This document shows, in pieces, positions 30,255-39,158 of a stretch of DNA of 64,000 bases. The translations under genes and the position numbers were made by a program. The notes beneath the pieces are model-generated. The model was given only the letters and a program-made list of their open reading frames with translations, had not been told where the DNA came from and did no database searches. The DNA is from CBDANZ01 sp965197865. GTDB lineage: Bacteria; Acidobacteriota; Vicinamibacteria; Vicinamibacterales; CAVVIG01. The number at the start of each line of letters is the position of its first letter. The first letter of the stretch is position 1. The stretch lies in the NCBI GenBank assembly GCA_965197865.1, contig CBDANZ010000005.1, positions 124,001 through 188,000 on the forward strand, given 5' to 3'.

Positions 30255-31322
30255 ATGACGACCCCACGAACACACAAGATTGCGGTCCTGGCTGGCGACG
30301 GCATCGGCCAGGAGGTCATCCCAGCCGGTATGGCGGCGCTCGACCGCGCGGCGCGCGGTTCGGGCGTCTCACTCGCGTTCACCGCGCTCCCGTGGTGCTG
30401 CGACTACTACACCCGTCATGGGCGCATGATGGACGAGGACGGCTTCGAGCGACTCGCGAAGTTCGACGCCATCTATCTCGGCGCGATCGGCGCCCCGAGT
30501 GTGCCCGATCACATCGCGGTCTGGGATCTGCTGCTGCCGATCCGCCAGCACTTTCAGCAATACGTCAACCTCAGGCCGATACGGCTCCTGCCTGGGCTCA
30601 CCTCGCCCCTCGCGAACCGTGGCGCGACCGACATCGACATGGTCTGCGTGCGCGAGAACTCAGAGGGCGAATACGCAGGGCTTGGAGGCCGCGTGCACGT
30701 CGGCACGCCGCATGAGGTGGCGATGCAGGCCGGCGTGTTCACGCACAAGGGAGTCGAGCGCATTCTGCGGTACGGGTTCGAAACGGCGGCGAAACGGCCA
30801 CGCAGGCTCCTCGCGAGTGCAACCAAGTCGAACGCATTGCGTCACTCGATGGTGTTCTGGGACGAGGTGGCAGACGTCGTGCAACGGGACTATCCATCGG
30901 TCGAGTACCGCAAATATCACGTGGACGCGATCGCGGCGCGGATGGTGACGCATCCGCAGACGCTCGACGTTATCGTTGCCTCGAACCTCTTCGGCGACAT
31001 CCTCACCGACATTGGCTCTGCGATTTCAGGCAGTCTCGGCATTGCTCCGGGCGCGAACATCAATCCTGAACGCCAGTACCCGTCGATGTTCGAGCCGATC
31101 CACGGGTCGGCGCCAGACATCGCGGGGAAAGGGATCGCCAATCCGATTGGCGCCATCTGGGCCGGTGCGATGATGCTCGACCATCTCGGCCATCGCAATT
31201 TGCACGACCGCGTCGTCGGCGCCATCGAGCGCGTAGTTGCGTCGGGGAAGAACCGCACGCCGGATCTCGGTGGTCAAGCGACGACCAAGCAACTGGCAGA
31301 CGCTATCTGCGGCGACATTTAG
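30255..31322 (+). CDS. Tartrate/D-malate-type dehydrogenase (isopropylmalate dehydrogenase superfamily)
   Basis: A 355-residue beta-hydroxyacid oxidative decarboxylase. Seen: VLAGDGIGQEVIPAGMAALD, PSVPDHIAVWDLLLPIRQHF and YVNLRPIRLLPGL (the substrate helix of the tartrate/D-malate subgroup), VCVRENSEGEYAGLGGRVH, and DILTDIGSAISGSLGIAPGA with MFEPIHGSAPDIAGKGIANP. The substrate helix differs from LeuB (no LRREL). Probable reaction: NAD-dependent oxidation of D-malate or tartrate. An operon with the P1 peptidase is possible (27-bp gap). Confidence 0.88.
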   Translation: MTTPRTHKIAVLAGDGIGQEVIPAGMAALDRAARGSGVSLAFTALPWCCDYYTRHGRMMDEDGFERLAKFDAIYLGAIGAPSVPDHIAVWDLLLPIRQHFQQYVNLRPIRLLPGLTSPLANRGATDIDMVCVRENSEGEYAGLGGRVHVGTPHEVAMQAGVFTHKGVERILRYGFETAAKRPRRLLASATKSNALRHSMVFWDEVADVVQRDYPSVEYRKYHVDAIAARMVTHPQTLDVIVASNLFGDILTDIGSAISGSLGIAPGANINPERQYPSMFEPIHGSAPDIAGKGIANPIGAIWAGAMMLDHLGHRNLHDRVVGAIERVVASGKNRTPDLGGQATTKQLADAICGDI

Positions 31323-31473
31323 CTACCTGTCCGGTTTCACTGTTTTTCGCTCCACCTCCGCCAGAGCCTCAAGATGGAGTCTCTTTCGAGCGGAGTTTCC
31401 CTATCATTAAGGTGGCACTGCGCATGCCTCGTGGGCTCCTGAACGGTGGCTCAAGATTAGGAGAACGCGGACA

Positions 31474-32232
31474 ATGAGACGAAGTCCCGCGCTCGTCGCG
31501 TGGCGGCAGTACGACGGGGTCCTGTTTCAGAGCCGGTACAACATCTTGAACGGCTGGACGGTGAACGGCCACTACACCGTGCAATTGAAGAACGACGGCA
31601 ACTACGAGGGCGAAGCCAGGAACCAACCGGGCTTGGTGGGCGCCATCGGAGATTATCCCCAGATCTTCAACGCGGCACGCCACTATCCCGACGGGCGCCT
31701 CGACGACTTCCAGTGGCACAAGGTGCGGCTGTGGAGCATCTACAGTTTCCGCCTCGGCCAATACGGCGACGCGACGGTTTCGGGTCTCTGGCGCATCGAC
31801 TCCGGCACGACGTCTAGCTATGCCGCGGTCGGTCAGCCGATCACGGCCATTTAGGGTGCCGCACTCGCAGCAGCCGGTTATCCGGATGCTCCGGTCAGCC
31901 AGGACGTGTTCTTCGGCGAGCGCGGGGCGGGTGAGTTCAAGGGGTTCCAGGTGCTCGACTTCAGCGTCGTCTACGGCGTGCCGGTGTTCCGCGCGCTTCG
32001 GCCTTGGGTAATGTTCGACGTCTACAACCTATTCAACAATCAGAAGCTCATCAGGTAGAACACGCCGGTCAGCCAGGATACGACGACTCCCACCGACGAG
32101 TTGGGGCTCCGAACCGGCCGCCGCTAGGGCGAGGGTTTGGGAAAGGCGACGTCGAACGTGCACTTCTCGGTTCCCTCCATCGGCGAAACAGGCGGCCGCA
32201 CGATTTGCCTGTACTTCGTGTTCCGATTCTGA
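31474..32232 (+). pseudogene. TonB-dependent receptor (Oar-like) reduced to its start and C-terminus, with three TAG codons
   Basis: A ribosome site (AGGAGAA) and ATG at 31474 begin MRRSPALVA, then the frame jumps straight into the C-terminal beta-barrel: FQSRYNILNGWTVNGHYTVQ, FNAARHYPDGRLDDFQWHKV, VFFGERGAGEFKGFQVLDFS and WVMFDVYNLFNNQKLI. So most of the receptor, usually over 900 residues, is deleted. In-frame TAG codons lie at 31852, 32056 and 32125; relatives have Gln or Trp near the first two. The frame ends normally in GRTICLYFVFRF at 32232. It is not functional. Confidence 0.75.
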
Positions 32233-32245
32233 CGACGGCAGGTGA

Positions 32246-32849
32246 GTCAGAACTGGTTTCTGGCTTCTTTCCCTTTTGAAATGACCAGCCAAAGAATCAC
32301 CCCGAAACTGGCAGCGACCGCCGATCGTAGCGCCGAACAGCCACAGCGTGCGATAGAGGGATGTGAACGCGAAAAGCCACGAACTCCTCGCCCGTCCAAT
32401 AGGTGTGGTCGATCCCGTCTTTCGCGCCGTGGCCTGCCAGCGCGCCCACAATCTGACGATACCGCACGAGATCGCCGTCCCGTTCCAATGGTACGACGAC
32501 CACGCGAAGGGCGGCGCCTCGGAGAGACACCTCACGTCGTCCACTTCCAGCTGAACGTGGACGAAGCGGCGATTATTGCGGCGCGACGAGCGCACGTGGT
32601 TGACACGTGCCACCGACGACTCGAAGTAGTCGAGGAAGGCGGTGCGATCGAACGGCGCCATCGGGCCGGGATCAAACGTCGCGCCGCGCAGGGCGTCGAG
32701 CGCCGACACCGAGCTGTTTACATAAATCGTCGCGCTCCCGTCGAGCGAGAGGGACATCTCTTCTTCGTACTCGTACTGTCTGAAGAACCCGCCGCCGCAC
32801 CCCCTGCGGCCCAGCAGCGTACGACGAGCACGACGCCAGGGAGCCGCAT
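32246..32849 (-). pseudogene. Frameshifted membrane-anchored lipoprotein gene
   Basis: Pieces in three frames join into one protein. MRLPGVVLVVRCWAAGG (from 32849) is a lipoprotein signal. The next pieces are FFRQYEYEEEMSLSLDGSAT, IYVNSSVSALDALRGATFDP and RRFVHVQLEVDDVRCLSEA, then, after a frame change, GDLVRYRQIVGA and TGEEFVAFRVHIP. A jump of frame gives SLYRTLWLFGATI and then a terminal membrane helix FGVILWLVISKG ending at 32246. An internal deletion near FRVHIP is likely. The family is uncharacterised but looks conserved in this group. Confidence 0.55.
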
Positions 32850-32886
32850 CTTCGGCCAATGATATAGTAAAAATTTCGTTGCCTTC

Positions 32887-35736
32887 ATGCCCTCTAAGCC
32901 GGTCCTGTATCTCATCGACGGCAGCTCGCAAATGTACCGCGCGTATCACGCGCCAATCCGTACCGCCGAGGGCACGCTGCTTCGAAACTCGCGGGGGGTT
33001 CCCACCAATGCCGTCTACATTTTCGTCGCGATGCTGCGGAAGCTCCTGAAAGAGCAGGAACCTCAGTACATCGCGGCGTCCTTCGACCTCCCCGGCCCGA
33101 CGTTCCGCGACGAGCTCGCGGCCGACTACAAGGCGAACCGGCCACCGATGCCCGATGAACTCGCCGTGCAGATCCCACTGGTGCATCGCGCGTGCGAAGC
33201 GCTAGGCGTGCCGATTCTCACTTGCGAGCGCTACGAGGCCGACGATGTGATTGGAACGGTCGTCGAGCGGGCCGTCGCCGAAGGCTACGGCCTCGTGATC
33301 GTGACGGGCGACAAGGATTTCTTCCAGCTCGTTCGCGACGGCGTTCGCGTATATAACCCGCGCGACGAGGGCATGTGGTACGACGCGACAGGCGTGAAGG
33401 AGAAGTTCGGCGTCACACCGGATCAGGTCGTGGATGTGCTCGCATTGATGGGCGACGCGATCGACAATGTCAAGGGCGTGCCTGGGATCGGAGAAAAGGG
33501 AGCGCACGATCTGATTTCAACCTACGGCACGCTCGACGCCCTGCTCGATCGCGTGGCGGAGGTGCCGCAGAAGAAGTACCGCGAGGCGCTGCTGGCGCAT
33601 GCCGCGGAGGCCAGGAGTAGCCGCGAGCTGCTCCGGATCCACACCGATGTCCCCGTCCAGTTCGACCTCAGCACGTTTCGGTACCAAGGCCCGGCCCGCC
33701 GAGCGTGCTACGAGCTCTTCTCGGAGCTCGCCTTCCGCTCGCTGGTGATGGAGTACGCGCCGACCGCGGGAACCACGACGAAGGATTACCGGCTCGTGAC
33801 CACACCGGCCGAGTTGACCGCACTTTGCACCGAATTGCGGTCCGCCGGCAGATTCGCGCTTCGCGTGCTGCCCGACCAGGCCGCCGCCGTACACGCCGGC
33901 ATCGTCGGCCTGGCGGTCTCGACGGCGCTGCGGACGGCCCGGTACGTCCCGGTCGGCCATCGCGTGGCCGACGCTGCCGGTGCACCATCTGATCCAGGGG
34001 TGGCGTCCGGCGACCTGCTCGATCCTGGGCCGGCGGCGGGTCTTGCCAGCGCGGCGAGAAATCCAGGCCGTGGAGACGGACCGGGCCTGCGCGTTCAGGA
34101 AGTGCTCGACGCACTCGCGCCACTGCTCGAGGATCCCTCGATCGAAAAAGTGGGCCATGATCTCAAGTTCGACACAATTGTCCTGGCGCGGCATGGCGTC
34201 GAACTCGACGGTCTCGGGCTCGACACAATGCTGGCCTGCTACCTGCTAGATGCGACGCAGCCCGGCTATGCGCTCGAAGCGACGGCGCTCGAGCATCTCG
34301 GGTACAAGGCGCTCGCTGAGGAAGACGTCTGCGGCCGGGGCGCGAAGGCCGTGAGCCTGGCCGACATCGCTCCCGGTGCCGCGCTGAACTATGCCGGCGA
34401 GCGTGCCGACCTTGCGCTGCAGCTCGCCGATCGCCTGTCCCCAATGCTCGCCACCGACCACCTTGACGAGGTGTACCGCCACCTCGAGGGGCCGCTCATT
34501 CCCGTTCTGGCGAAAATGGAGCAGGCCGGCGTGCGCATCGACCCCGCGGCCCTGGACGCTCAGTCGAAGCACATCCAGCGCGAGCTAGCCACGCGTAGCG
34601 CGAAGATCTTCGAGGTTGCCGGCGAATCGTTCAACATCAATTCACCGCCGCAGCTCGCGAAAATCTTGTTCGACAAGCTGGAACTCCCCTCCCTCAAGCG
34701 CAACGTGAAGACGAGGACCGCCTCCACCGCAGTCGAAGTGCTGGAGGAACTCGCGCTGTCGCACGAGCTCCCGCGACTGATTCTGGAGTGGCGCGGGCTG
34801 CAGAAGCTGAAAGGGACCTACATCGACGCGCTGCCGCAGTTGGTGAATCCGGAGACCGGCCGCGTACATACCAGCTTCAACCAAGCCGTGGCGGCAACAG
34901 GCCGCCTCAGCAGCAGCGATCCCAACCTGCAGAACATCCCCATACGCACCGAGTCTGGCCGCGAGATTCGGCGCGCGTTCATCTCCGACCCAGGGCACGT
35001 GCTGATATCGGCCGATTATTCGCAGATCGAGCTGCGCGTGCTCGCGCACCTCGCCGACGACGAGACGTTGATCGCGGCGTTCAAGGAGGGGCAGGACATC
35101 CACGATCAAACTGCGCTTAAGGTGTTCGGCCAGGCGAGCGGGCTCCATCCGCACGAGCTTCGCCGGCGCGCCAAGATCGTAAACTACGCGCTGCTCTACG
35201 GGAAAACGGCGTTCACCCTCTCGAAAGATATCGGCGTCACGCCGCAGGCAGCCCAGGAGTTCATCGACGCGTACTTTGCTGGGTTCCCGCGCGTCCGCGC
35301 CTTCATCGAGCGCACGCTCGAGGAGGCGCGCGCCTCAGGCGTAGTGAAGACACTGTACGAGAGGCGCCGACTCGTTCCGGACGTGACGAGCCGAAACAAC
35401 CAGATCCGATCGGCAGCCGAACGAGCGGCCGTCAACCTGCCCATTCAAGGCACGGCCGCCGACATCATGAAGCGCGCGATGATTGACGTCAACCAGGCTC
35501 TCGCGGCCATCTCGCGGGAACCCTCACCGCGGCCGCCACGGGAGGGTGGCACACCGGCCCAGGAGACGCGCATGATCCTCACCGTGCACGACGAGTTGGT
35601 GTTCGAAGCGCCGAAACCCAGCGCCGAGGAGATCGCCGCGCTCGTCCGTGACAAAATGCAGGGAGCCGCCGCGCTGAAAGTACCGCTCACGGTCGATGTG
35701 TGGATTGGGGAGAATTGGAAGGACGCGAAGAGCTAA
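32887..35736 (+). CDS. polA: DNA polymerase I
   Basis: A 949-residue polymerase with the three classical domains: 5'-nuclease (1-290; YLIDGSSQMYRAYHAPIRTA, DKDFFQLV, MGDAIDNVKGVPGIGEKGA), an exonuclease-like domain (about 310-515) and the polymerase domain (about 540-949; motif A ISADYSQIELRVLAHLADD, motif B RRRAKIVNYALLYGKTAFTL, motif C MILTVHDELVFEAP). The 3'-5' site has lost three acids: FALRVLP (323-329) replaces FAFDTET, and YAGER (502-506) replaces YAAED. Proofreading should therefore be absent. Motif B has Tyr767 where E. coli has Phe762. The stop overlaps pcnB by one base. Confidence 0.97.
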   Translation: MPSKPVLYLIDGSSQMYRAYHAPIRTAEGTLLRNSRGVPTNAVYIFVAMLRKLLKEQEPQYIAASFDLPGPTFRDELAADYKANRPPMPDELAVQIPLVHRACEALGVPILTCERYEADDVIGTVVERAVAEGYGLVIVTGDKDFFQLVRDGVRVYNPRDEGMWYDATGVKEKFGVTPDQVVDVLALMGDAIDNVKGVPGIGEKGAHDLISTYGTLDALLDRVAEVPQKKYREALLAHAAEARSSRELLRIHTDVPVQFDLSTFRYQGPARRACYELFSELAFRSLVMEYAPTAGTTTKDYRLVTTPAELTALCTELRSAGRFALRVLPDQAAAVHAGIVGLAVSTALRTARYVPVGHRVADAAGAPSDPGVASGDLLDPGPAAGLASAARNPGRGDGPGLRVQEVLDALAPLLEDPSIEKVGHDLKFDTIVLARHGVELDGLGLDTMLACYLLDATQPGYALEATALEHLGYKALAEEDVCGRGAKAVSLADIAPGAALNYAGERADLALQLADRLSPMLATDHLDEVYRHLEGPLIPVLAKMEQAGVRIDPAALDAQSKHIQRELATRSAKIFEVAGESFNINSPPQLAKILFDKLELPSLKRNVKTRTASTAVEVLEELALSHELPRLILEWRGLQKLKGTYIDALPQLVNPETGRVHTSFNQAVAATGRLSSSDPNLQNIPIRTESGREIRRAFISDPGHVLISADYSQIELRVLAHLADDETLIAAFKEGQDIHDQTALKVFGQASGLHPHELRRRAKIVNYALLYGKTAFTLSKDIGVTPQAAQEFIDAYFAGFPRVRAFIERTLEEARASGVVKTLYERRRLVPDVTSRNNQIRSAAERAAVNLPIQGTAADIMKRAMIDVNQALAAISREPSPRPPREGGTPAQETRMILTVHDELVFEAPKPSAEEIAALVRDKMQGAAALKVPLTVDVWIGENWKDAKS

Positions 35737-37052
35737 TGGTCGAACCAAGAGTCATTCCGCGAGCCGCCCATTCGCTCTCGCGCCACGACATCGACCCCGA
35801 CGCCCTGAAAGTACTGTACCGGCTCCGCCAGTTCAACCACATTGCCTACCTCGTCGGCGGCAGCGTGCGCGACCTACTGCTCGACCGCAGGCCGAAAGAT
35901 TTCGACATCGGCACCTCGGCGCATCCGTATCAGGTCAAGAAGTTGTTCCGCAACTGCTGGATCATCGGCCGCCGCTTCCGCCTCGCGCACGTGAAGTTCG
36001 GAGCGAAGGTGGTCGAGGTCGCCACGTTCCGGCGGCAGGTTCAACCGGGCGAAGAGATCGTCTCGGACGGTGTGCCGGCGCCCCCGCCCCATGATCCGCT
36101 CCACCAACAGAATACGTTCGGCACGCCAGAGGAAGACGCCTTCCGCCGCGATTTCACGATCAACGCGCTTTTCTACGACATCGCTACCTTCTCGATCATC
36201 GACTACGTGAACGGCATAGACGATCTGCGACGGCGGATCGTCAGATCGATCGGCGATCCGGAGCTCCGCTTTCAAGAGGATCCCGTCCGTATGCTGCGTG
36301 CCGTCGCGCTCGCCGCGCGGCTCGGCTTCCAAATCGATCCGCCCATCGCTGAAGCCGTCCACCTCCATCGTCAACAGATTGCGCGAAGCTCGCCGGCACG
36401 ACTGCTCGAGGAGTACTACAAGATTCTCCGCGGCGGCTACGCCGAGAAGACGTTCCGCGGGTTGGCCCAGGCGGGGCTACTTGAGCCCATCTCGACGGAA
36501 CTGCACCACGGCGCCGACGAACGGCTGTGGCGTTCGCTCGCGGCCGTGGACGCCTATCGCGCCATGTTCGAGTCGGTCCCCGAAACGCTCACGAACGCAG
36601 TGCTCCTTGGAAGCCTGCTCATCCCTCTTGGCTTCACGCAGCACTCGCGGCATCACGCGCCGCCCCATCGAGCCGGCGATTTCCAAAGTCCCGACGCAGA
36701 CAATCAGTCACGGCGCCAGCCTGGACCGCGCCTCGGCGAGCTGCCGCTCGCTCGCCGCGACGTGGAGCGGCTCTGCCAGATCCTGGCGCTTCAGCGCCTG
36801 CTTCACGATCTTGGCACCAGCCCGCGCGGCCAACGGGCCCTCACCCGTCGCGGCATATTCCGTGAGACGCTCACGTGGCTGGAAATTCACGGCCACGCCC
36901 AGGCGATCGTCGAGCACTGGATCACGGTGCTGGCGACGCGCGGCGCCGAGGAACCGCTCGGGCCTGAAGCTCCCGGCGAATCGCCGCCGTTTCGGACGCG
37001 TCGGCGTAGGCGAGGTCGCCGGCGCAGACATCGTGGTTCAGCGCCGGAGTAG
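35736..37052 (+). CDS. pcnB: Poly(A) polymerase / CCA-adding-type nucleotidyltransferase
   Basis: A class II nucleotidyltransferase-fold enzyme of 438 residues that adds poly(A) tails to RNA, marking it for decay. Seen: IAYLVGGSVRDLLLDRRPKD and FDIGTSAHP (the GGxVRD and DxD catalytic loops), the RRDFTINALFYD motif, PVRMLRAVALAARLGF and the C-terminal Arg-rich tail (RRRRRGRRRRHRG) typical of PcnB rather than of CCA enzymes. The ATG overlaps the polA stop (TAATG), so the two are translated together. A palindromic repeat follows. Confidence 0.9.
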   Translation: MVEPRVIPRAAHSLSRHDIDPDALKVLYRLRQFNHIAYLVGGSVRDLLLDRRPKDFDIGTSAHPYQVKKLFRNCWIIGRRFRLAHVKFGAKVVEVATFRRQVQPGEEIVSDGVPAPPPHDPLHQQNTFGTPEEDAFRRDFTINALFYDIATFSIIDYVNGIDDLRRRIVRSIGDPELRFQEDPVRMLRAVALAARLGFQIDPPIAEAVHLHRQQIARSSPARLLEEYYKILRGGYAEKTFRGLAQAGLLEPISTELHHGADERLWRSLAAVDAYRAMFESVPETLTNAVLLGSLLIPLGFTQHSRHHAPPHRAGDFQSPDADNQSRRQPGPRLGELPLARRDVERLCQILALQRLLHDLGTSPRGQRALTRRGIFRETLTWLEIHGHAQAIVEHWITVLATRGAEEPLGPEAPGESPPFRTRRRRRGRRRRHRGSAPE

Positions 37053-37061
37053 CACGGAGTT

Positions 37062-37119
37062 GTAGGGCGGACCTTTCAGGTCCGCCTCAGATCGCGACCT
37101 TGAAAGGGTCGCGCTACCG
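37062..37119. repeat. Dispersed palindromic repeat, full copy
   Basis: GTAGGGCGGACCTTTCAGGT, then the arm CCGCC, and GATCGCGACCTTGAAAGGGT closed by CGCGCTAC. Two hairpins lie in tandem between pcnB and the SDR gene. The sequence of the arms differs from the 24043 copy, but the layout is the same. Confidence 0.65.
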
Positions 37120-37126
37120 AGTTCTT

Positions 37127-37867
37127 GTGGATCTCACCAACAAGGTCGCTCTGATCACCGGCGGCAAGCGCATCGGGCTCGTCGTAGCCGGAGAGCTCGC
37201 GAGGTACGGCGCAGACGTCGCCGTGTCCTACGCCCGTTCACGAGTCGAAGGCGAAGAGACCGCCGGCCGCGTCCGGGCAGCCGGGCGCCGCGCGGCGGTG
37301 GTGCAGGCTGACCTGTCGTCGCCGGAGGCCTGTGAGGCGCTTGTGGCCGCGGTTGTCGCGGCGCTGGGCCGGCTCGACATCCTGATCAACATGGCCTCCG
37401 CCTACGCGCACAAGCCGTTCGACCAGCTTCGACTGGCCGACTGGAATGGCGCCCTCGACATCGACCTGCGCGCCGCCTTCCTATGCGCGCATGCTGCCGT
37501 GCCGCACATGCGCGCGCTGGGCGGCGGCCGTATCATCAATTTCAGCGACTGGACTGCGAGCAGCGGCCGTCCGCGCTATCGGGGATTTCTTCCCTATTAC
37601 GTCGCCAAGGCTGGCGCCATCGCGCTGACCGAGGTGCTCGCGCTCGAGCTCGCCTCCGACAACATTCTCGTGAACGCCATCGCGCCGGGACCGATCCTAG
37701 CGCCGCCCGGCACGAGCGACGTTGAGGCGAGAGCCGTGCAAGAGGCCACGCCGCTCGGGCGCTGGGGCGGCGAAATCGAAATTGCTAAGGCGATCCTCGC
37801 GCTCATCGACAGCGACTTCATGACCGGCGAGACGCTCAGAATCGATGGCGGCCGACACATCAAGTAG
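37127..37867 (+). CDS. Short-chain dehydrogenase/reductase, pteridine-reductase-like
   Basis: A 246-residue SDR. Seen: the cofactor loop VALITGGKRIGLVVAGELAR, in which the TGGKRIG sequence resembles the TGxxxRxG loop of pteridine reductases, then LDILINMASAYAHKPFDQL, GRIINFSDWTASSGRPRYRG, and the catalytic YxxxK in PYYVAKAGAIALTEVLALEL. The C-terminus has NAIAPGPILAPPG and GETLRIDGGRH. I chose GTG 37127 because the fold begins right there and the upstream frame is palindromic repeat. It may act on dihydropterins, but the substrate is not certain. Confidence 0.85.
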   Translation: MDLTNKVALITGGKRIGLVVAGELARYGADVAVSYARSRVEGEETAGRVRAAGRRAAVVQADLSSPEACEALVAAVVAALGRLDILINMASAYAHKPFDQLRLADWNGALDIDLRAAFLCAHAAVPHMRALGGGRIINFSDWTASSGRPRYRGFLPYYVAKAGAIALTEVLALELASDNILVNAIAPGPILAPPGTSDVEARAVQEATPLGRWGGEIEIAKAILALIDSDFMTGETLRIDGGRHIK

Positions 37868-37879
37868 ATACCGCAGATT

Positions 37880-38740
37880 TCATGCCGCGGCCGCCCCTGC
37901 CCGCTTGAGAATTTCGGCGAGCGCTAGTGGGGCGCGGCCGACAGGTAGGTTGCTGATGTAGAAATGGCGCGCTCCGGCTTCGAGGAGCGTGCGAATCGTC
38001 CGCGCGCAGATCTCCTCGGCCGAGGCTCCAGACGCAAACTCGCGCGCAAGCGCCTCGGCTGGCACCGGCAGAAAGTTCTTGAGCGCCGCCAGCGTGCCAG
38101 GATTGGCGCTCCGATAAAAAAACACCCCGAACACGCCCGGTAGCTTCAGGCCGCGGCGACGAGCGGTCTCGATGAATCGCTCGACCCGCGCGGCGTCGTG
38201 GTGGCTCACTACCTGAGTGAGGTAGAACTCCGCATGAAAAGTCTCGGCCGAGAGGTAATCCACCTGGCGTTCGGGATCGCGGTGGGGATTTGTCCAGCCG
38301 CCCAGGGCGAGTGTGCGGTCGCGCCCGCGGAGCATTTCGCGCAACTGCCACGCGTGCTCCACGCACCGCGGCGCGCCGACGACTCGGTCGCCGCCGAGCA
38401 CAACCAGTGCGTGAAATCCACTTTGCCGCGCCCGCTCTGCATACGACAGGCAGTACTCGAGCGGATGCTTCGCGGTCATGAACGGGACGATTCGCTCGCG
38501 TGGCACATCGCGACCCAGATTGGTGACCAGGTGCCGCAGGTTGTCTTCCTCCGCGGTGCCAACCGCACTGTCGGTCAGAAACACAGAGGTCCCCTGCCCA
38601 GTCAGCCGCCGGACGGCGTGGTACGTGTCGATCCACGCGTCCATCCCCTCTGGCGCTGCGAGCTCGGCCCGCGGCGGTCGCAGCTCGGCGCCGAACACGG
38701 ACGCACCGGAGCCAAGAGCCGTCAGGAAGTCAGGAACCAA
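37880..38740 (-). CDS. Methylenetetrahydrofolate reductase-like protein
   Basis: A 286-residue (beta/alpha)8 flavoprotein-like protein of the MetF family, but divergent. Seen: VFGAELRPPRAELA replaces the usual FEFFPPK, TYHAVRRLTGQGTSVFLTDS, HALVVLGGDRVVG, and the C-terminal GVFGVFFYRSANPGTLAALK and ARHFYISNLPVG. The family function would be reduction of methylene-THF to methyl-THF; the altered first motif makes a related C1-folate role possible instead. It overlaps the 142-aa gene by 11 bp. Confidence 0.75.
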   Translation of the reverse strand: MVPDFLTALGSGASVFGAELRPPRAELAAPEGMDAWIDTYHAVRRLTGQGTSVFLTDSAVGTAEEDNLRHLVTNLGRDVPRERIVPFMTAKHPLEYCLSYAERARQSGFHALVVLGGDRVVGAPRCVEHAWQLREMLRGRDRTLALGGWTNPHRDPERQVDYLSAETFHAEFYLTQVVSHHDAARVERFIETARRRGLKLPGVFGVFFYRSANPGTLAALKNFLPVPAEALAREFASGASAEEICARTIRTLLEAGARHFYISNLPVGRAPLALAEILKRAGAAAA

Positions 38741-39158
38741 TGCACTTGAGCACTTCGTCGATGAGAAACAGATCCGTCAAGAGCGCACGAAGGTGGATGG
38801 AGGCGTTGAGGTTGTCGACGAGCTGGGAACTGATCGAGGGCTGCGCGAGAACGAGCCGCACCGCAGCCTGTGCATCGCTGGCGTCGCGGTCGAGCACGGA
38901 CGCAAAGACCGCATAGGGTATCGTCGATTCGACGTTCAGTTGACCGACAAGGCGCGTGATGAGGCCTGCCAGATCCGCCAGCCCCTGATCGCACCGGACA
39001 AGGTACTCACGAACCTGGCTGTGACCTTGATCGCTGGCGAGCCCCTGCGCCGCATAGGCGAGCATGAACTCGTAGCACTCTTCGATGGCCTCGCAGCGCT
39101 TCTTGAGTTCGGCCCGTGCCGCTTCCAGGTTGTCCCGCCCGGCCTGGGTCGTGCTCAC
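38730..39158 (-). CDS. Uncharacterised helical protein at the end of the molybdenum-hydroxylase operon (142 aa)
   Basis: The GTG at 39158 overlaps the cytochrome b stop (GTGA), so it belongs to the same operon. The protein is almost all helix: GRDNLEAARAELKKRCEAIE, EECYEFMLAYAAQGLA and LVDNLNASIHLRALLTDLFL. There are three Cys (two in the first helices, one near the C-terminus) and no heme motif (CxxCH) or signal peptide. It could be an assembly factor or a small cytoplasmic partner of the oxidoreductase. I do not recognise the family. Confidence 0.6.
   Translation of the reverse strand: MSTTQAGRDNLEAARAELKKRCEAIEECYEFMLAYAAQGLASDQGHSQVREYLVRCDQGLADLAGLITRLVGQLNVESTIPYAVFASVLDRDASDAQAAVRLVLAQPSISSQLVDNLNASIHLRALLTDLFLIDEVLKCIGS

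Noticed and set aside
5808..32127. In-frame TAG codons in pruA, DUF1800 and the TonB receptor, suggesting TAG recoding to Gln
   Set aside because: Several intact genes end at TAG where homology ends (for example the first flavoprotein at 11495, the M28 fusion at 24105, the SDR at 37867), and the affected genes carry other lesions. No suppressor tRNA was seen.
32029..33186. A 385-codon minus-strand frame
   Set aside because: Only its middle matches the broken lipoprotein gene. The first part is the complement of polA and the last part the complement of the TonB relic, so it is not one gene.
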